Assembly: GCA_043818395.1 (NCBI GenBank)
Contig: JBDRFZ010000014.1
Span: 1-58,700, forward strand
Direction: 5' to 3'
DNA length: 58,700 bases
Source of the DNA: JBDRFZ01 sp043818395
GTDB lineage: Bacteria; Patescibacteriota; Patescibacteriia; 2-12-FULL-60-25
Shown piece by piece: positions 18,919 through 27,353 of the stretch. How positions within the stretch are numbered: position 1 is the stretch's first letter; each line of letters starts with the position of its first letter. The notes under the pieces were generated by a model, which was not told the DNA's origin, searched no databases, and saw only the letters and a program-made list of their open reading frames with translations. Position numbers and translations under genes: made by a program.

Positions 18919-19015
18919 TGTCATCCTGAACGAAGCACAGCGTAGTTGAAGGACCTTTTCAAAAAATCCCTCCCGACTCTACGGTCGGGGCAGGTCGGCA
19001 AGCTCGGGACGACAG
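18919..19015. repeat. Dispersed GTCATCCTGAACGAAG-type repeat
   Basis: The segment opens TGTCATCCTGAACGAAGC, contains a CCCGACTCTACGGTCGGG hairpin and closes CGGGACGACAG. The same opening and closing words occur at 32271-32388. It is non-coding and lies between a terminator and the next small gene. This kind of palindromic intergenic repeat is known from many bacterial genomes. Confidence 0.6.
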
Positions 19016-19049
19016 CGAAACAACGCATTGTTATTATAAAGAGGAAATT

Positions 19050-19241
19050 ATGGCCAAGAAAGTAAAAAAGTCAGTGCCTGTGACGATGAAAAAAGACGAC
19101 CGCAGGATCGTCATCACCATCAGCCGCCGTGAGGTGGAACGCAGGGTGCGAAAGCGCCATGCACCGCCCACCCAAGTGCACCGACAAAAAACAACATACC
19201 GTAGAAAACCCAAGCATCCCGGGCGCATCGAGGAAGGATAA
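19050..19241 (+). CDS. Small arginine/lysine-rich protein
   Basis: A 63-residue frame with AGAGGAAATT directly before its ATG. It begins MAKKVKKSVPVTMKKDDRR and contains IVITISRREVERRVRKRH, so it is strongly basic throughout with a central beta-like stretch. Such composition fits a nucleic-acid-binding or ribosome-associated peptide, but no family is recognised. It lies on the plus-strand island near the structured RNAs, which makes RNA binding an attractive but untested guess. The next promoter begins 16 bases after its stop. Confidence 0.6.
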   Translation: MAKKVKKSVPVTMKKDDRRIVITISRREVERRVRKRHAPPTQVHRQKTTYRRKPKHPGRIEEG

Positions 19242-19257
19242 CGCCTACACTAAACTC

Positions 19258-19298
19258 TTGACAAAAAGCAAAAAATCAGCTAGATTAAGTAGTTCTTT
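19258..19298 (+). promoter_or_regulatory. Consensus promoter with GTTCTTT start
   Basis: TTGACA (19258-19263), a 17-base spacer and TAGATT (19281-19286). GTTCTTT follows after exactly 5 bases (19292-19298), the same layout as at 17007. It drives the leader and 86-aa membrane protein. Confidence 0.75.
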
Positions 19299-19527
19299 CC
19301 AATTCACCAATCACTACCAAAATGTTGTCCGAACAGGCGTGGGGGCTCCGTCAATTACTCTTGACGGCAAAACGGCTACGAGGACCATGCGTCTCCGGCC
19401 TTAGCTGGACACACGTGGAAACGGCCGCAAAACTCGCGGGAGGCTTAATGCCAAACCCATGAGTCAGCCTCCATGCCCGTTCGGATAACTCACATTGTGC
19501 CTTGAAAAATTTGAAAGGGGTACCTCA
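19299..19527 (+). promoter_or_regulatory. Structured 5' leader of the 86-aa membrane protein
   Basis: About 230 bases separate the promoter from the start codon. The leader contains CCGTCAA-TTACTC-TTGACGG (7-bp perfect stem), a GGCCTTAGCTGGAC-like fold and GGGAGGC...GCCTCC. No frame in it is convincing. It could be a cis-regulatory element or an independent small RNA; I do not recognise a riboswitch class. Confidence 0.45.
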
Positions 19528-19788
19528 ATGAAAATTAGGTGGTCCTTTGTCGTAGTCTTGCTTATTTGGACGTTAGGCGGCTGGTCCCTACTTGGATCGT
19601 CGGCCTGGAATATCCAACAAGATCTAGGAAATATTCTGGCTCTATTCAGCCTGTGGTTCCTAGGTACCATGTTCGTCTTAAACCAAGCTTTTGAGAAAAA
19701 AGAACTCAAGCTTGGCGCCATGTATTCGGATGTGGATCGGTGGCAGCGTTTACGCACTGCCGATCGCAAGAGCCGAATCTTCCGTTAG
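19528..19788 (+). CDS. Small membrane protein
   Basis: From ATG 19528 (GAAAGGGG upstream) the protein has 86 residues. Two hydrophobic helices are visible: WSFVVVLLIWTLGGWSLL (about 5-22) and ILALFSLWFLGTMFVL (about 37-52), followed by a charged cytoplasmic tail ending RTADRKSRIFR. An upstream ATG at 19495 is in frame but lacks a ribosome binding site. No family is recognised. Its promoter is one of three in the window with the GTTCTTT start motif, suggesting strong or growth-linked expression. Confidence 0.6.
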   Translation: MKIRWSFVVVLLIWTLGGWSLLGSSAWNIQQDLGNILALFSLWFLGTMFVLNQAFEKKELKLGAMYSDVDRWQRLRTADRKSRIFR

Positions 19789-20192
19789 TACCTTCTCTCT
19801 CGCCTCTGCACACAGGGGCGTCTCAAAGTTTTGACAATCATTTGCCACAACCTTGAGGCGGGATTTTCCCGAGACTCGCGAAACATTAGGGCCGGTATAG
19901 GAACAATATATCGGTTTAAAAACCCGATACCCCGTACAAACCCTATTCCAAGTCGCCAGTCGTCCTCGAAAATTTTTTGTACTTGGTGCGGTTAACCGCA
20001 CCCACACGTTCATCGACAAATAGATCGGTTCCCGCGACGCAACTGCGTGTAACCGTCGAGCCGCAAGGCTTGAGGGTTATAAGCGGGAACTTCAACTCAA
20101 ACAAGGTGGTAAACCGCTCCGACATCCGTTGGAGCATGACCGTAAACCAAGAAACCGTTCCGGCGAAGCCGGAACACTCAGGAGCAAAAGAC
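19789..20192 (+). promoter_or_regulatory. 404-base structured leader of the 363-aa protein gene
   Basis: No gene is seen here. The stretch is full of perfect stems: GGTGCGGTTAACCGCACC (18-base palindrome near 19987), TATCGG/CCCGATA-type pairing near 19910-19932, GTTCCGGC-GAA-GCCGGAAC at about 20155-20173, and CTCCGAC/GTTGGAG near 20117-20134. The last stem lies just before the AGGAGC ribosome binding site. A regulatory leader or a processed RNA is likely; no known class is recognised. An upstream ATG at 19977 keeps the frame open through part of it but runs through these stems and is not credible. Confidence 0.45.
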
Positions 20193-21284
20193 ATGGCACA
20201 GGCACAATCAAACGTTTTCAACCCTCCGTGTTTCTCCCCTTCTGGTCGGAAGGTGTCCCTTCGGACGCCCATCCTCCGCCACACCCTCATCCCCCTTGGC
20301 CATCCGGCAATCGAGGTAGAGATCTCGAACGTCCCGGCTATGCGGGACGGACTCTACGTAACGTTCGGACAAGAGGAGCTGCAGAGACCTCTCAACCAGA
20401 GCGACGCGACCATTGGTCATCCCTACATGGCAGAGCTTCTCCAAGGCAAGCGGGAGCTGATCGAATACAAAACCCGTGTCCGTTTCAACTACGGAAACGG
20501 CAACGTGGCGGATCCGAAGGCGATCCTTGCCTCCGATGTGCTCGATGGCCAGCACTTGAGCGGGCCACGCAACGCCCTCAAGAACGGCCGCGCCGATGTG
20601 ATCGTAATCCAGCCGCTGGAATCCCCGGAGGAATGGCCGGAGGAAGGCCGGTCTCGATACGTAGAGATCGACTCATTCGCGCTTAGACGTTTGGAGTTGG
20701 ATCTGGCCACGAACTTCAAGCTCTTCCAGTCTCTCGGCCCACGTCGGTTCGTGGCACTGGTCGGCGAAAGCTCCAGGCCGGATCAAGCCTCCCGAGGGAT
20801 CCAGTTCCAGGTCACGTGGGTGGTCTTCGGAATCTGGCCGAGGGAGGAGTACAAGCCCGAGGCCGATGACGACATCTGGACCAACGGGCGCGGCGTCATC
20901 TTTATGGTCAGTGTGGACGTCGGAGACCTGATCGTGAACAGCATGATCAGGTACATGCTCGGGATGCACGCTGAGTGGCTCAGCATGCATCCGATTCACG
21001 AACGAGCTGCCCAGGTCGACGAGGAGGAGACGGATTCAGCTCCCGACGAGGTCGTCGCCGCCGACGAGGAAGACAAGCCTCGCGGCAAGAAGGCCCCCAA
21101 GAAAGGCAAGGCCAACCGGCGAGAACGGCGGGCCCAGCGGCGGGAACAGGCCGAGGATATGGGAACGCTCGGTGAGCTCCTGGCCTCCAAGGGCCAGGAG
21201 CTCCCAGTTCTCGGGAGTGTCGTGGAGACCGACGGCGAAGCGGTCATCGCGGAGCCCGTCATCGACACGGCCGCCTCGGCCTAA
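20193..21284 (+). CDS. Hypothetical protein, GC-rich, with charged disordered tail
   Basis: The chosen ATG (20193) follows CAGGAGCAAAAGAC and gives 363 residues. Residues 1-275 look globular with beta-rich stretches (VEVEISNVP-like, YVTFGQEELQ, VIVIQPLESPEEWPEEG, FQVTWVVFGIW). From about residue 280 the protein is low-complexity: acidic, then RGKKAPKKGKANRRERRAQR, then Ala/Val-rich. No signal peptide or membrane helix is seen. The gene is clearly more GC-rich than the flanking housekeeping genes. A phage-like structural or RNA-binding role is conceivable but nothing proves it. It ends before a terminator at 21336-21406. Confidence 0.7.
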   Translation: MAQAQSNVFNPPCFSPSGRKVSLRTPILRHTLIPLGHPAIEVEISNVPAMRDGLYVTFGQEELQRPLNQSDATIGHPYMAELLQGKRELIEYKTRVRFNYGNGNVADPKAILASDVLDGQHLSGPRNALKNGRADVIVIQPLESPEEWPEEGRSRYVEIDSFALRRLELDLATNFKLFQSLGPRRFVALVGESSRPDQASRGIQFQVTWVVFGIWPREEYKPEADDDIWTNGRGVIFMVSVDVGDLIVNSMIRYMLGMHAEWLSMHPIHERAAQVDEEETDSAPDEVVAADEEDKPRGKKAPKKGKANRRERRAQRREQAEDMGTLGELLASKGQELPVLGSVVETDGEAVIAEPVIDTAASA

Positions 21285-21335
21285 TCAGCCACCTTGTGAC
21301 AAACGCGAGCCGTAGCAACTGCTGCGGGCCCGCGG

Positions 21336-21406
21336 ATCCCCTAAGGGCGCATCTCTTGCCTAAAAAGCAATGATGGTGTATCTAGCCTTTAGGGGATTTT
21401 CTTTTA
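21336..21406 (+). terminator. Terminator with long loop after the 363-aa gene
   Basis: ATCCCCTAAGG (21336-21346) pairs with CCTTTAGGGGAT (21386-21397) with one bulge, followed by TTTTCTTTT. The loop of about 40 bases is large, so it may fold further. Confidence 0.65.
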
Positions 21407-21430
21407 CAAAAATAACCAGGAGTTTCGAAA

Positions 21431-21892
21431 ATGTTCATGGGGCAAAGCTCTAGTAGAACGCGGTGCAAAATAATCGACGCTGGCGATATTTTCAAAAAAC
21501 GCAGACGCGACGTCCAAAAAGCCCGAGTGGGAGCTTTGCGCTTAATCTCTAGTTTTGCCTCCAAAGAACCAAGCCAGGAAGAAGATGGTGAAGAAGTATT
21601 ATTCTTCTTCTGCCGAGTCACGAGACTTGGTAATGGCAAAAAAATCCAGCGCTACACGCTGATACCAGTGCCGGACACCCAAGAACAAATCGAAAAACTG
21701 GTACGTCTAATGCTGATCAAGGGCTGGTACTCAAAAGTTCTTTGTAACCAGGACCCGAACGAACCGCTCCGCGTGCGTCGATACCAAGATCCTCAAAAAT
21801 CTTTACAGAAAATCCTAGATCTCTTGCCCTCTGGGGTCAGACAGACCCTAGAAGGCCCTGACGTAGAATTCGTGTTCACCGACCTGGGGTGA
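21431..21892 (+). CDS. Hypothetical protein
   Basis: A 153-residue frame with CCAGGAG 8 bases before its ATG. It begins MFMGQSSSRTRCKIIDAGDI, has a basic segment (FKKRRRDVQKARVG), a hydrophobic strand EEVLFFFCRVTRLG and a region with KLVRLMLIKGWYSKVLC. The composition suggests a small globular alpha/beta protein. I do not recognise a family. It is the last gene of the plus-strand island, bounded by terminators on both sides, so it is probably transcribed on its own. Confidence 0.6.
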   Translation: MFMGQSSSRTRCKIIDAGDIFKKRRRDVQKARVGALRLISSFASKEPSQEEDGEEVLFFFCRVTRLGNGKKIQRYTLIPVPDTQEQIEKLVRLMLIKGWYSKVLCNQDPNEPLRVRRYQDPQKSLQKILDLLPSGVRQTLEGPDVEFVFTDLG

Positions 21893-21904
21893 ATATCAAC
21901 TCAA

Positions 21905-21944
21905 GACCCCGCATGTCAGTTACGTGCGGGGTCAAATTGTTTTT
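21905..21944 (+). terminator. Intrinsic terminator after the 153-aa gene
   Basis: Perfect 9-bp stem GACCCCGCA / TGCGGGGTC (21905-21913, 21925-21933) followed by AAATTGTTTTT. Confidence 0.85.
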
Positions 21945-21953
21945 ACGCTATGC

Positions 21954-21982
21954 TTGACACCAATCAATTTCGTTCTTAAGAT
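21954..21982 (+). promoter_or_regulatory. Consensus promoter for an unknown short transcript
   Basis: TTGACA (21954-21959), a 17-base spacer and TAAGAT (21977-21982). It points into about 150 bases before and across the end of the minus-strand rodZ-like gene. The stretch folds (GCTTCG/CGAAGC near 21986-22016; AACCCTC 22049-22055 with GAGGGTT 22141-22147, then TTT), so a small RNA or antisense RNA is possible. Confidence 0.55.
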
Positions 21983-22133
21983 AGAGCTTCGAACCCGCGT
22001 CGTGAACTGCGAAGCGAAGCACGCACTTTGAGATTGTCGTTTATGTGGAACCCTCGGATTCGCAAGAGTCAGAGGATCTCTCTCCTCCCACATTTATTAC
22101 TATCTCATCCTTTGCATGGCCACGCTTCGCAGC

Positions 22134-22889
22134 TCATGGTGAGGGTTTTTGTGATTCAGAAGTCGTAGTCGCCGTTTTTATTGTTGATGTACCATCAGAT
22201 TGTTCCGGAATTATTCTTTCGCGATCATAAACAACGTGTCTCACAATAGAAGTTTCTGAACCATATCTGCGCTTTGCCTGTATGGTCAAAGTAGTCATGC
22301 CGCGTGGAATATCAACCGTAATATTAAATTTACCATCCTCATCTACAACCGCTCGTTCACTGTTAATCGTGACGGTAGCCGTCGGATCAGTCTCGCCAAA
22401 AATAACGACAAATGACTCTTCCAATCTTGCTCCGTCATCCGGGCTGGTAACTATAAGATTAGGACTAGATGAAAGAGCGCGTGCATACCAAACAACATAT
22501 CCTGCAACCAGGGCCGTTAAAACCAAAAAACCCACAAAGGCTAAAATTTTTGAACTTACTAATAATTCAATGGAACGTATTCGTGGTTTTAATAACGTCT
22601 CACCATCTTTTACCAACCCCTTATCCGATAAAAGATTATAATATTTTTCCAAATAGTAAGCTGGCTGACCTTCTAAGATCTTAATCAATGTTCGAACGTG
22701 TCTGACTTCAAAATACGGATCTAGTAATTCATCAATACGTTCATCTTCGAAGATCTTTATAATCGAAACATGTATACCTGAAACCTTGGCTATCTCTTCC
22801 AGACTATAACCTCGAAGTTCCCGCAATTCACGCAACACTTCCCCAAAACCGCCTGGCGTGACATTTACGCGTTTATAAAAGAAAACCAT
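22134..22889 (-). CDS. RodZ-like membrane protein with N-terminal HTH
   Basis: The 251-residue protein has an N-terminal helix-turn-helix of the RodZ type (GEVLRELRELRGYSLEEIAK, residues 16-35), one transmembrane helix near residues 113-136, and an extracytoplasmic beta-sandwich-like region (LIVTSPDDGARLEESFVVIF) ending in a Ser/Thr-rich tail. RodZ links the MreB cytoskeleton to the wall machinery in rod-shaped cells; in CPR such proteins are often next to ftsK, as here (8 bases apart). The exact partner is unknown because no mreB is in the window. Cytoskeletal function is by analogy. Confidence 0.75.
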   Translation of the reverse strand: MVFFYKRVNVTPGGFGEVLRELRELRGYSLEEIAKVSGIHVSIIKIFEDERIDELLDPYFEVRHVRTLIKILEGQPAYYLEKYYNLLSDKGLVKDGETLLKPRIRSIELLVSSKILAFVGFLVLTALVAGYVVWYARALSSSPNLIVTSPDDGARLEESFVVIFGETDPTATVTINSERAVVDEDGKFNITVDIPRGMTTLTIQAKRRYGSETSIVRHVVYDRERIIPEQSDGTSTIKTATTTSESQKPSP

Positions 22890-22897
22890 AAGCCCTG

Positions 22898-25144
22898 CTA
22901 TTCTTCTGAATTAAAACCCTGATCCTCCGCCTCATCTGCTTTATAACTTGGAGGTTCGGGAGATATCGGCGCCGCTTCTACAGGTACTTGTTCCAAATTT
23001 TTACTGAATTCGACTTTTAAGATCTCGCGCGGCTTAGCACCGTCTCCGGGCCCGATATAACCTTCCTGTTCCAACAAATCCAGAATCCTTGCGGCACGCG
23101 CATAACCAATCTTTAAACGACGTTGTAAAAGAGAAGCAGATGCCTTGCCGGCCCGGAGAATTTCTTCTTTTGCCTCGGGAATAAGCGGATCCGAATCTTC
23201 GTCAGCTATACCATTCCCAAAAGCCGTACCACTACCAGAAGATCTTTCCACGACGCTAGGATCATATTCCGCTGGTTCATGTTTTGATCGCAAAAAACTC
23301 ACGACCCGCCCGATTTCATCATCGGCCACAAAAGATCCCTGCACACGCTTAGGCGAAGACATATCGGCGGTCTGAAAAAGCATGTCGCCGCGACCGAGCA
23401 ATTTTTCAGCGCCCGATTGGTCAAGAATTGTCCTGGAATCCGTGGATGAAGCTACAGCAAAAGCGATACGAGCCGGAATATTCGCTTTAATCAAACCAGT
23501 TAAAACATCGACCGACGGCCTCTGTGTAGCCAAAATCAAATGAATGCCTACGGCCCGCGACATTTGTGCCAGCCTGACTATCGGACCTTCTACTTCTTGT
23601 GCGGCCGTAACCATCAAATCAGCCAGCTCGTCGATAACAATAGCTATGTACGGTAATTTTTCTGCGCTTCTGGTGTTATACGTTCCAATATCGCGCGCTC
23701 CGAACTTAGATAAAACATCAAAACGCCTATCCATTTCGCGTAATGCCCACTTAAGAGCATTCACGGTTTTATCCACTTCGGTTATTACCGGAGTAATAAG
23801 ATGCGGAATCCCATTGTAGATCTGTAATTCCACGCGCTTTGGATCAACCATTATAAATTTAACATCATCCGGACCAAGATTATAGAGTAAAGAAACGATA
23901 ATGGTATTCAAACAAACGGATTTTCCGGAACCAGTTGCTCCGGCAACCAGCAAATGTGGCATTTTTCCAATCTCTGTAATCCACGGTTTGCCCGATACAT
24001 CGCGGCCCAAAGAAAAAGACATTCTGTCGCGACAATCTTTCCAGTCGCGGCTTTCAAACATCTCACGTATACCCACAGTGGCCACGCTTTGATTCGGAAC
24101 TTCCACACCAACTAGAGACTTACCGGGGATAGGTGCTTCGATACGAATCGGGTGTGCGGCTAAAGCTAACGCTAAGTCGTTATGCAGTGCGGTTATCCTA
24201 GATAGTTTAATGCCTTCTGCAGGTTTAAACGTGAATTGAGTTACAGTAGGACCTACGGATACTTCTGCCATTTCCACCGGAATACCAAAATTTTCAAGCG
24301 TTCTCTGAATTACGAGCTGATTATGCTGAATGTCGCCAGCACTGGGTTTTTGATCACGTCGCGTTAAAAGTTCAAGCGGAACTTCCACCTTAGGATGCTT
24401 CTTCTTTGGTTTGGGCGGCGGCAAGGGAGCTTCTCGAACGGGTTTAGATATTTCCGCATGCTCGTCTATTCTTTCTTCAAAATCTTCTTCTAACTCTGCT
24501 TCGGGCTGGTTCACTTGTTTGGTTACAACCTCTGCCCGAAGACGCTCTTCTCTTTTATTGGTAAGACTTTTAAAAATCCAACGAAAAGGAGCCAGAATCG
24601 TTAGCAGGATTTTTTTCAGTAAATTAATGAACCAGAAAAACAATTCCACCGTTCTTTTAAGCGATGTATTGAATATTAAAAGCAACGCCACGACAGTCAG
24701 CGCAGTAAAAATAGTAATAGCTCCAAATCTTCCCAAGGCTCCTAATAGCGGAAGAGAAATTAAAATCCCAAGTCTGCCGCTGGCCTGAATTATTTCTTCC
24801 GGACTCTGTCCTTGATTAGCGGCACTCACTGAATGTATAAGCGGATTAAGCGAAAGAAAAAATAAAATAAACCCGATGTAATTACTAGCTTTCAAGGGTA
24901 AGCGTTCAGCGGAAATTTCATGAATACCGATTGCGATAAGAAAAAATGGCAGTATAATCCTATCCCAACCTAAAATACTCTCCATGGCGCGATCTATCAT
25001 AACACCTAATCCTCCGGCTAATTCGAACATGGATAAGAGCAACATTACAGATATGGCAAAAATAATCACCGTAAAAATACCATGGGCCGTTTCAGGGTCT
25101 AATGATAGGTCCAAAGGGAACCGTTTTTTTCTACGTCTCGACAT
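22898..25144 (-). CDS. ftsK: DNA translocase FtsK/SpoIIIE
   Basis: The 748-residue membrane-anchored hexameric motor moves chromosomal DNA through the division septum. It has four or five N-terminal transmembrane helices (about residues 20-190), a short linker, then the motor: Walker A AGATGSGKSVC near residue 400, Walker B IAIVIDELADLM, and the C-terminal winged-helix gamma domain (ASLLQRRLKIGYARAARILD) that reads polarity sequences. The linker is shorter than in E. coli. The gene is followed 8 bases later by the rodZ-like gene and has about 220 bases upstream before the next gene, in which I see no clear promoter. Confidence 0.96.
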   Translation of the reverse strand: MSRRRKKRFPLDLSLDPETAHGIFTVIIFAISVMLLLSMFELAGGLGVMIDRAMESILGWDRIILPFFLIAIGIHEISAERLPLKASNYIGFILFFLSLNPLIHSVSAANQGQSPEEIIQASGRLGILISLPLLGALGRFGAITIFTALTVVALLLIFNTSLKRTVELFFWFINLLKKILLTILAPFRWIFKSLTNKREERLRAEVVTKQVNQPEAELEEDFEERIDEHAEISKPVREAPLPPPKPKKKHPKVEVPLELLTRRDQKPSAGDIQHNQLVIQRTLENFGIPVEMAEVSVGPTVTQFTFKPAEGIKLSRITALHNDLALALAAHPIRIEAPIPGKSLVGVEVPNQSVATVGIREMFESRDWKDCRDRMSFSLGRDVSGKPWITEIGKMPHLLVAGATGSGKSVCLNTIIVSLLYNLGPDDVKFIMVDPKRVELQIYNGIPHLITPVITEVDKTVNALKWALREMDRRFDVLSKFGARDIGTYNTRSAEKLPYIAIVIDELADLMVTAAQEVEGPIVRLAQMSRAVGIHLILATQRPSVDVLTGLIKANIPARIAFAVASSTDSRTILDQSGAEKLLGRGDMLFQTADMSSPKRVQGSFVADDEIGRVVSFLRSKHEPAEYDPSVVERSSGSGTAFGNGIADEDSDPLIPEAKEEILRAGKASASLLQRRLKIGYARAARILDLLEQEGYIGPGDGAKPREILKVEFSKNLEQVPVEAAPISPEPPSYKADEAEDQGFNSEE

Positions 25145-25365
25145 GAATATCTGCTGATATCCTAGCTAATTATCAGAATTAAGTCACGCAAACTTAAAAG
25201 CATAGTTTGATCTGCTTGCTTTTTTAACAAGTAAAAATGGCTCCAAGAATATTTTTTAATCCACAAATTTGCACCTAGACATCTTTTGATAACTAATTTC
25301 CTCAAATCTTTCTGCCGTGCGCATGCGACAGTAATGATCGCGGAGGCTAGATTTATTAATTTGAT

Positions 25366-25767
25366 TTATTCATCCTTTTTCGTCTTGGATTTTCCAAATC
25401 CATATCCACCAAAACTGCCGGCAAGCAATCCAACTATTCCAGAAACCACTTCTCCTAAATATTCTTTAGCAGAAAATAAACAAAGTATAAAAACTATCAA
25501 AAGCAGTATTGCGCCCACGATTAGCACCGTTACTTCTAGTTTCTGCTTAGGAGAAACACGGGTTCTTTCTTCGTGTGTGTAATCCATCCCTTTTTCTTGT
25601 AAGGACAGAATTTTATCTACCTGAGCTTGCGTTGGTTCATATTGATTTTGATTACCAAAAATCCGCATGACATGCATCGCTACTTCGTCCGTTATTCCCT
25701 GCTGGCTAGATTGCGGCTTGGTTGCAGAAGCAGGTATCACTTCTTCGTTTTCCTCATTACCCGGCAT
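25366..25767 (-). CDS. Hypothetical membrane protein
   Basis: From ATG 25767 the protein has about 133 residues. The first 85 residues are hydrophilic (Gln/Glu-rich, with ARTRVSPKQKLE-like basic end), then two hydrophobic helices (VTVLIVGAILLLIVFILCLF and VVSGIVGLLAGSFGGYGFG) separated by a short loop, and a KSKTKKDE tail. An upstream TTG at 25800 is in frame but less likely. It overlaps the 3' end of the next small gene by 11 bases, which suggests coupled translation. No function is recognised. Confidence 0.65.
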   Translation of the reverse strand: MPGNEENEEVIPASATKPQSSQQGITDEVAMHVMRIFGNQNQYEPTQAQVDKILSLQEKGMDYTHEERTRVSPKQKLEVTVLIVGAILLLIVFILCLFSAKEYLGEVVSGIVGLLAGSFGGYGFGKSKTKKDE

Positions 25768-25996
25768 AAGTAAATTTAAGGTTTCTCTTGTAAGAAACAA
25801 GGGTCATATTATTGGTATCTTTTGAAGATTCCGGCAACATCTCGTTTATAGACTCATTAATAAAAGAATTCATCTCATGCTTCAAAAATAATCCAAGAAG
25901 AAACTTGAATTCTTGTTCGTTGATTTTCCCGTCTTTCAAATCTTTTTGCAGTTCAGAAAGAAAGATAGTCGCCTTATTTTGATATTGTTTTCCCAT
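25757..25996 (-). CDS. Small hypothetical protein
   Basis: A 79-residue frame, MGKQYQNKATIFLSELQKDL..., with a KDGKINEQEFKFLLGLFLKHE segment that resembles an EF-hand-like or helical hairpin pattern but lacks full calcium-loop spacing. It overlaps the following membrane-protein gene by 11 bases, so the two probably work as a pair. No family is recognised. About 130 bases lie between it and recA. Confidence 0.55.
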   Translation of the reverse strand: MGKQYQNKATIFLSELQKDLKDGKINEQEFKFLLGLFLKHEMNSFINESINEMLPESSKDTNNMTLVSYKRNLKFTYAG

Positions 25997-26124
25997 AGTT
26001 ATATTAAGTATAGCACGATAACTATTTACCAGAGGATAGATTAAATGCCCCTTACAGATAACCTAGTCAATGATTAAAAGTCAAAAATTAATTACAAGAG
26101 AAATTCTTCTTTACTTGCGAAGAA

Positions 26125-27216
26125 TCAAGTCTCCTCCAGGGGCGGCAGCTCATCATCCAAAGGAGGAACCGGCGGTGTTTTAACTTGAGTTCGATCATCC
26201 GCTCGTTCTTTTTCACGCCAAGCTTCTACCACTCTTTCCCTGATCTCTTTAAACACATGCGGCATTTCGCGCAAGCTGTTTTTCGCATTCTCACGCCCTA
26301 CACCTAATTTTTCATCTCCATACGAGTAAGAATTCCCGGCTTTTTTAATCACGCCATGCTCGGTACCAATATCCAGCAAATCTCCAGCCAATGAGATACC
26401 TTCATTGTACATAATATCGAATTCGCAGGTACGAAAAGGCGCGGCTACTTTATTTTTAACGATTTTTACCTTTACGCGATTGCCGATAATTTTTTCACCC
26501 ATTTTTATTTGTGCACTGCGCCTGACTTCGATACGGACTGATGAATAAAACTTAAGAGCCACGCCGCCCGTCGTAGTTTCCGGATTGCCAAATACAATAC
26601 CGATCTTCTGGCGAATCTGATTGATAAAAATAACCACGGTCTTTGTTTTTGAAACAATAGCCGTCAACTTACGCAGAGCCTGGCTCATGAGCCGGGCCTG
26701 TAAACCCATATGCGAATCTCCCATCTCTCCCTCGATTTCAGCCTTTGGCGTAAGAGCGGCAACCGAATCCACGACCACCACATCTACGGCGTTGGATCTG
26801 ACGAGCGTTTCTACGATATCCAAAGCCTGCTCCCCTGTATCTGGTTGTGAAATCAGCATCTCATCAACGTTTACTCCGATCTTGCGAGCATAATCCGGAT
26901 CAAGCGCATGCTCGGCATCAACGAATGCGGCGATACCGCCCATCTTTTGAACTTCTGCGATGATATGCTGGGCTAAAGTAGTTTTTCCCGAAGCCTCTGG
27001 ACCATATATTTCAACCACGCGCCCGCGCGGTACACCTAAAACTCCCAAAGAAAGGTCCAATGAAAGACATCCGGTGGGCACAGTCTCAACAGACATTTTT
27101 TTTGCCTCTCCCAAACGCATGATACTGCCTTCACCGAATTTTTCTTTAATTTGATCAATTGCTTCTTGAGCAGCCTGCCGCCGCTCATCACGCTCGTCTA
27201 TAATTTTTTTAGTCAT
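26125..27216 (-). CDS. recA: Recombinase RecA
   Basis: The 363-residue ATPase forms filaments on single-stranded DNA, drives strand exchange and triggers LexA self-cleavage. Walker A is GPEASGKTT (about residues 70-78); Walker B lies in VDVVVVDSVAAL; loop L2 region FINQIRQKIGIVFGNPETTTGG is intact. The C-terminus is acidic (PPLDDELPPLEET) as in most RecA. The promoter region carries a GTTC-N7-GTTC direct repeat at 27219-27233, the same box found at the dinD-lexA promoter, so SOS control is likely. Confidence 0.98.
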   Translation of the reverse strand: MTKKIIDERDERRQAAQEAIDQIKEKFGEGSIMRLGEAKKMSVETVPTGCLSLDLSLGVLGVPRGRVVEIYGPEASGKTTLAQHIIAEVQKMGGIAAFVDAEHALDPDYARKIGVNVDEMLISQPDTGEQALDIVETLVRSNAVDVVVVDSVAALTPKAEIEGEMGDSHMGLQARLMSQALRKLTAIVSKTKTVVIFINQIRQKIGIVFGNPETTTGGVALKFYSSVRIEVRRSAQIKMGEKIIGNRVKVKIVKNKVAAPFRTCEFDIMYNEGISLAGDLLDIGTEHGVIKKAGNSYSYGDEKLGVGRENAKNSLREMPHVFKEIRERVVEAWREKERADDRTQVKTPPVPPLDDELPPLEET

Positions 27217-27218
27217 AT

Positions 27219-27233
27219 GTTCTAATTTTGTTC
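27219..27233. promoter_or_regulatory. Putative LexA (SOS) box before recA
   Basis: GTTC-TAATTTT-GTTC on the plus strand, 2 bases upstream of the recA start codon. It matches the box at 45753-45767 except for one spacer base when compared on the same strand. The direct-repeat form GTTC-N7-GTTC is known as the LexA box of Alphaproteobacteria. Its closeness to the ATG means it would act by blocking early elongation or an overlapping promoter. Confidence 0.6.
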
Positions 27234-27314
27234 TAGTCTGTCATAATTAACCTTATCACACAAGACGCCCTATGTGGATAAATAATAAATTCGTAAATCC
27301 TGGTTTAATGCAAT

Positions 27315-27343
27315 GACCCCGCCCATTATTCATAGGTGGGGTC
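27315..27343 (-). terminator. Hairpin downstream of the lipoprotein gene
   Basis: GACCCCGCC (27315-27323) pairs with GGTGGGGTC (27335-27343) with one G-T pair. It lies 11 bases past the stop of the minus-strand lipoprotein gene. The following T-run is weak, so termination efficiency is uncertain. Confidence 0.5.
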
Positions 27344-27353
27344 GAAGAAGAAT

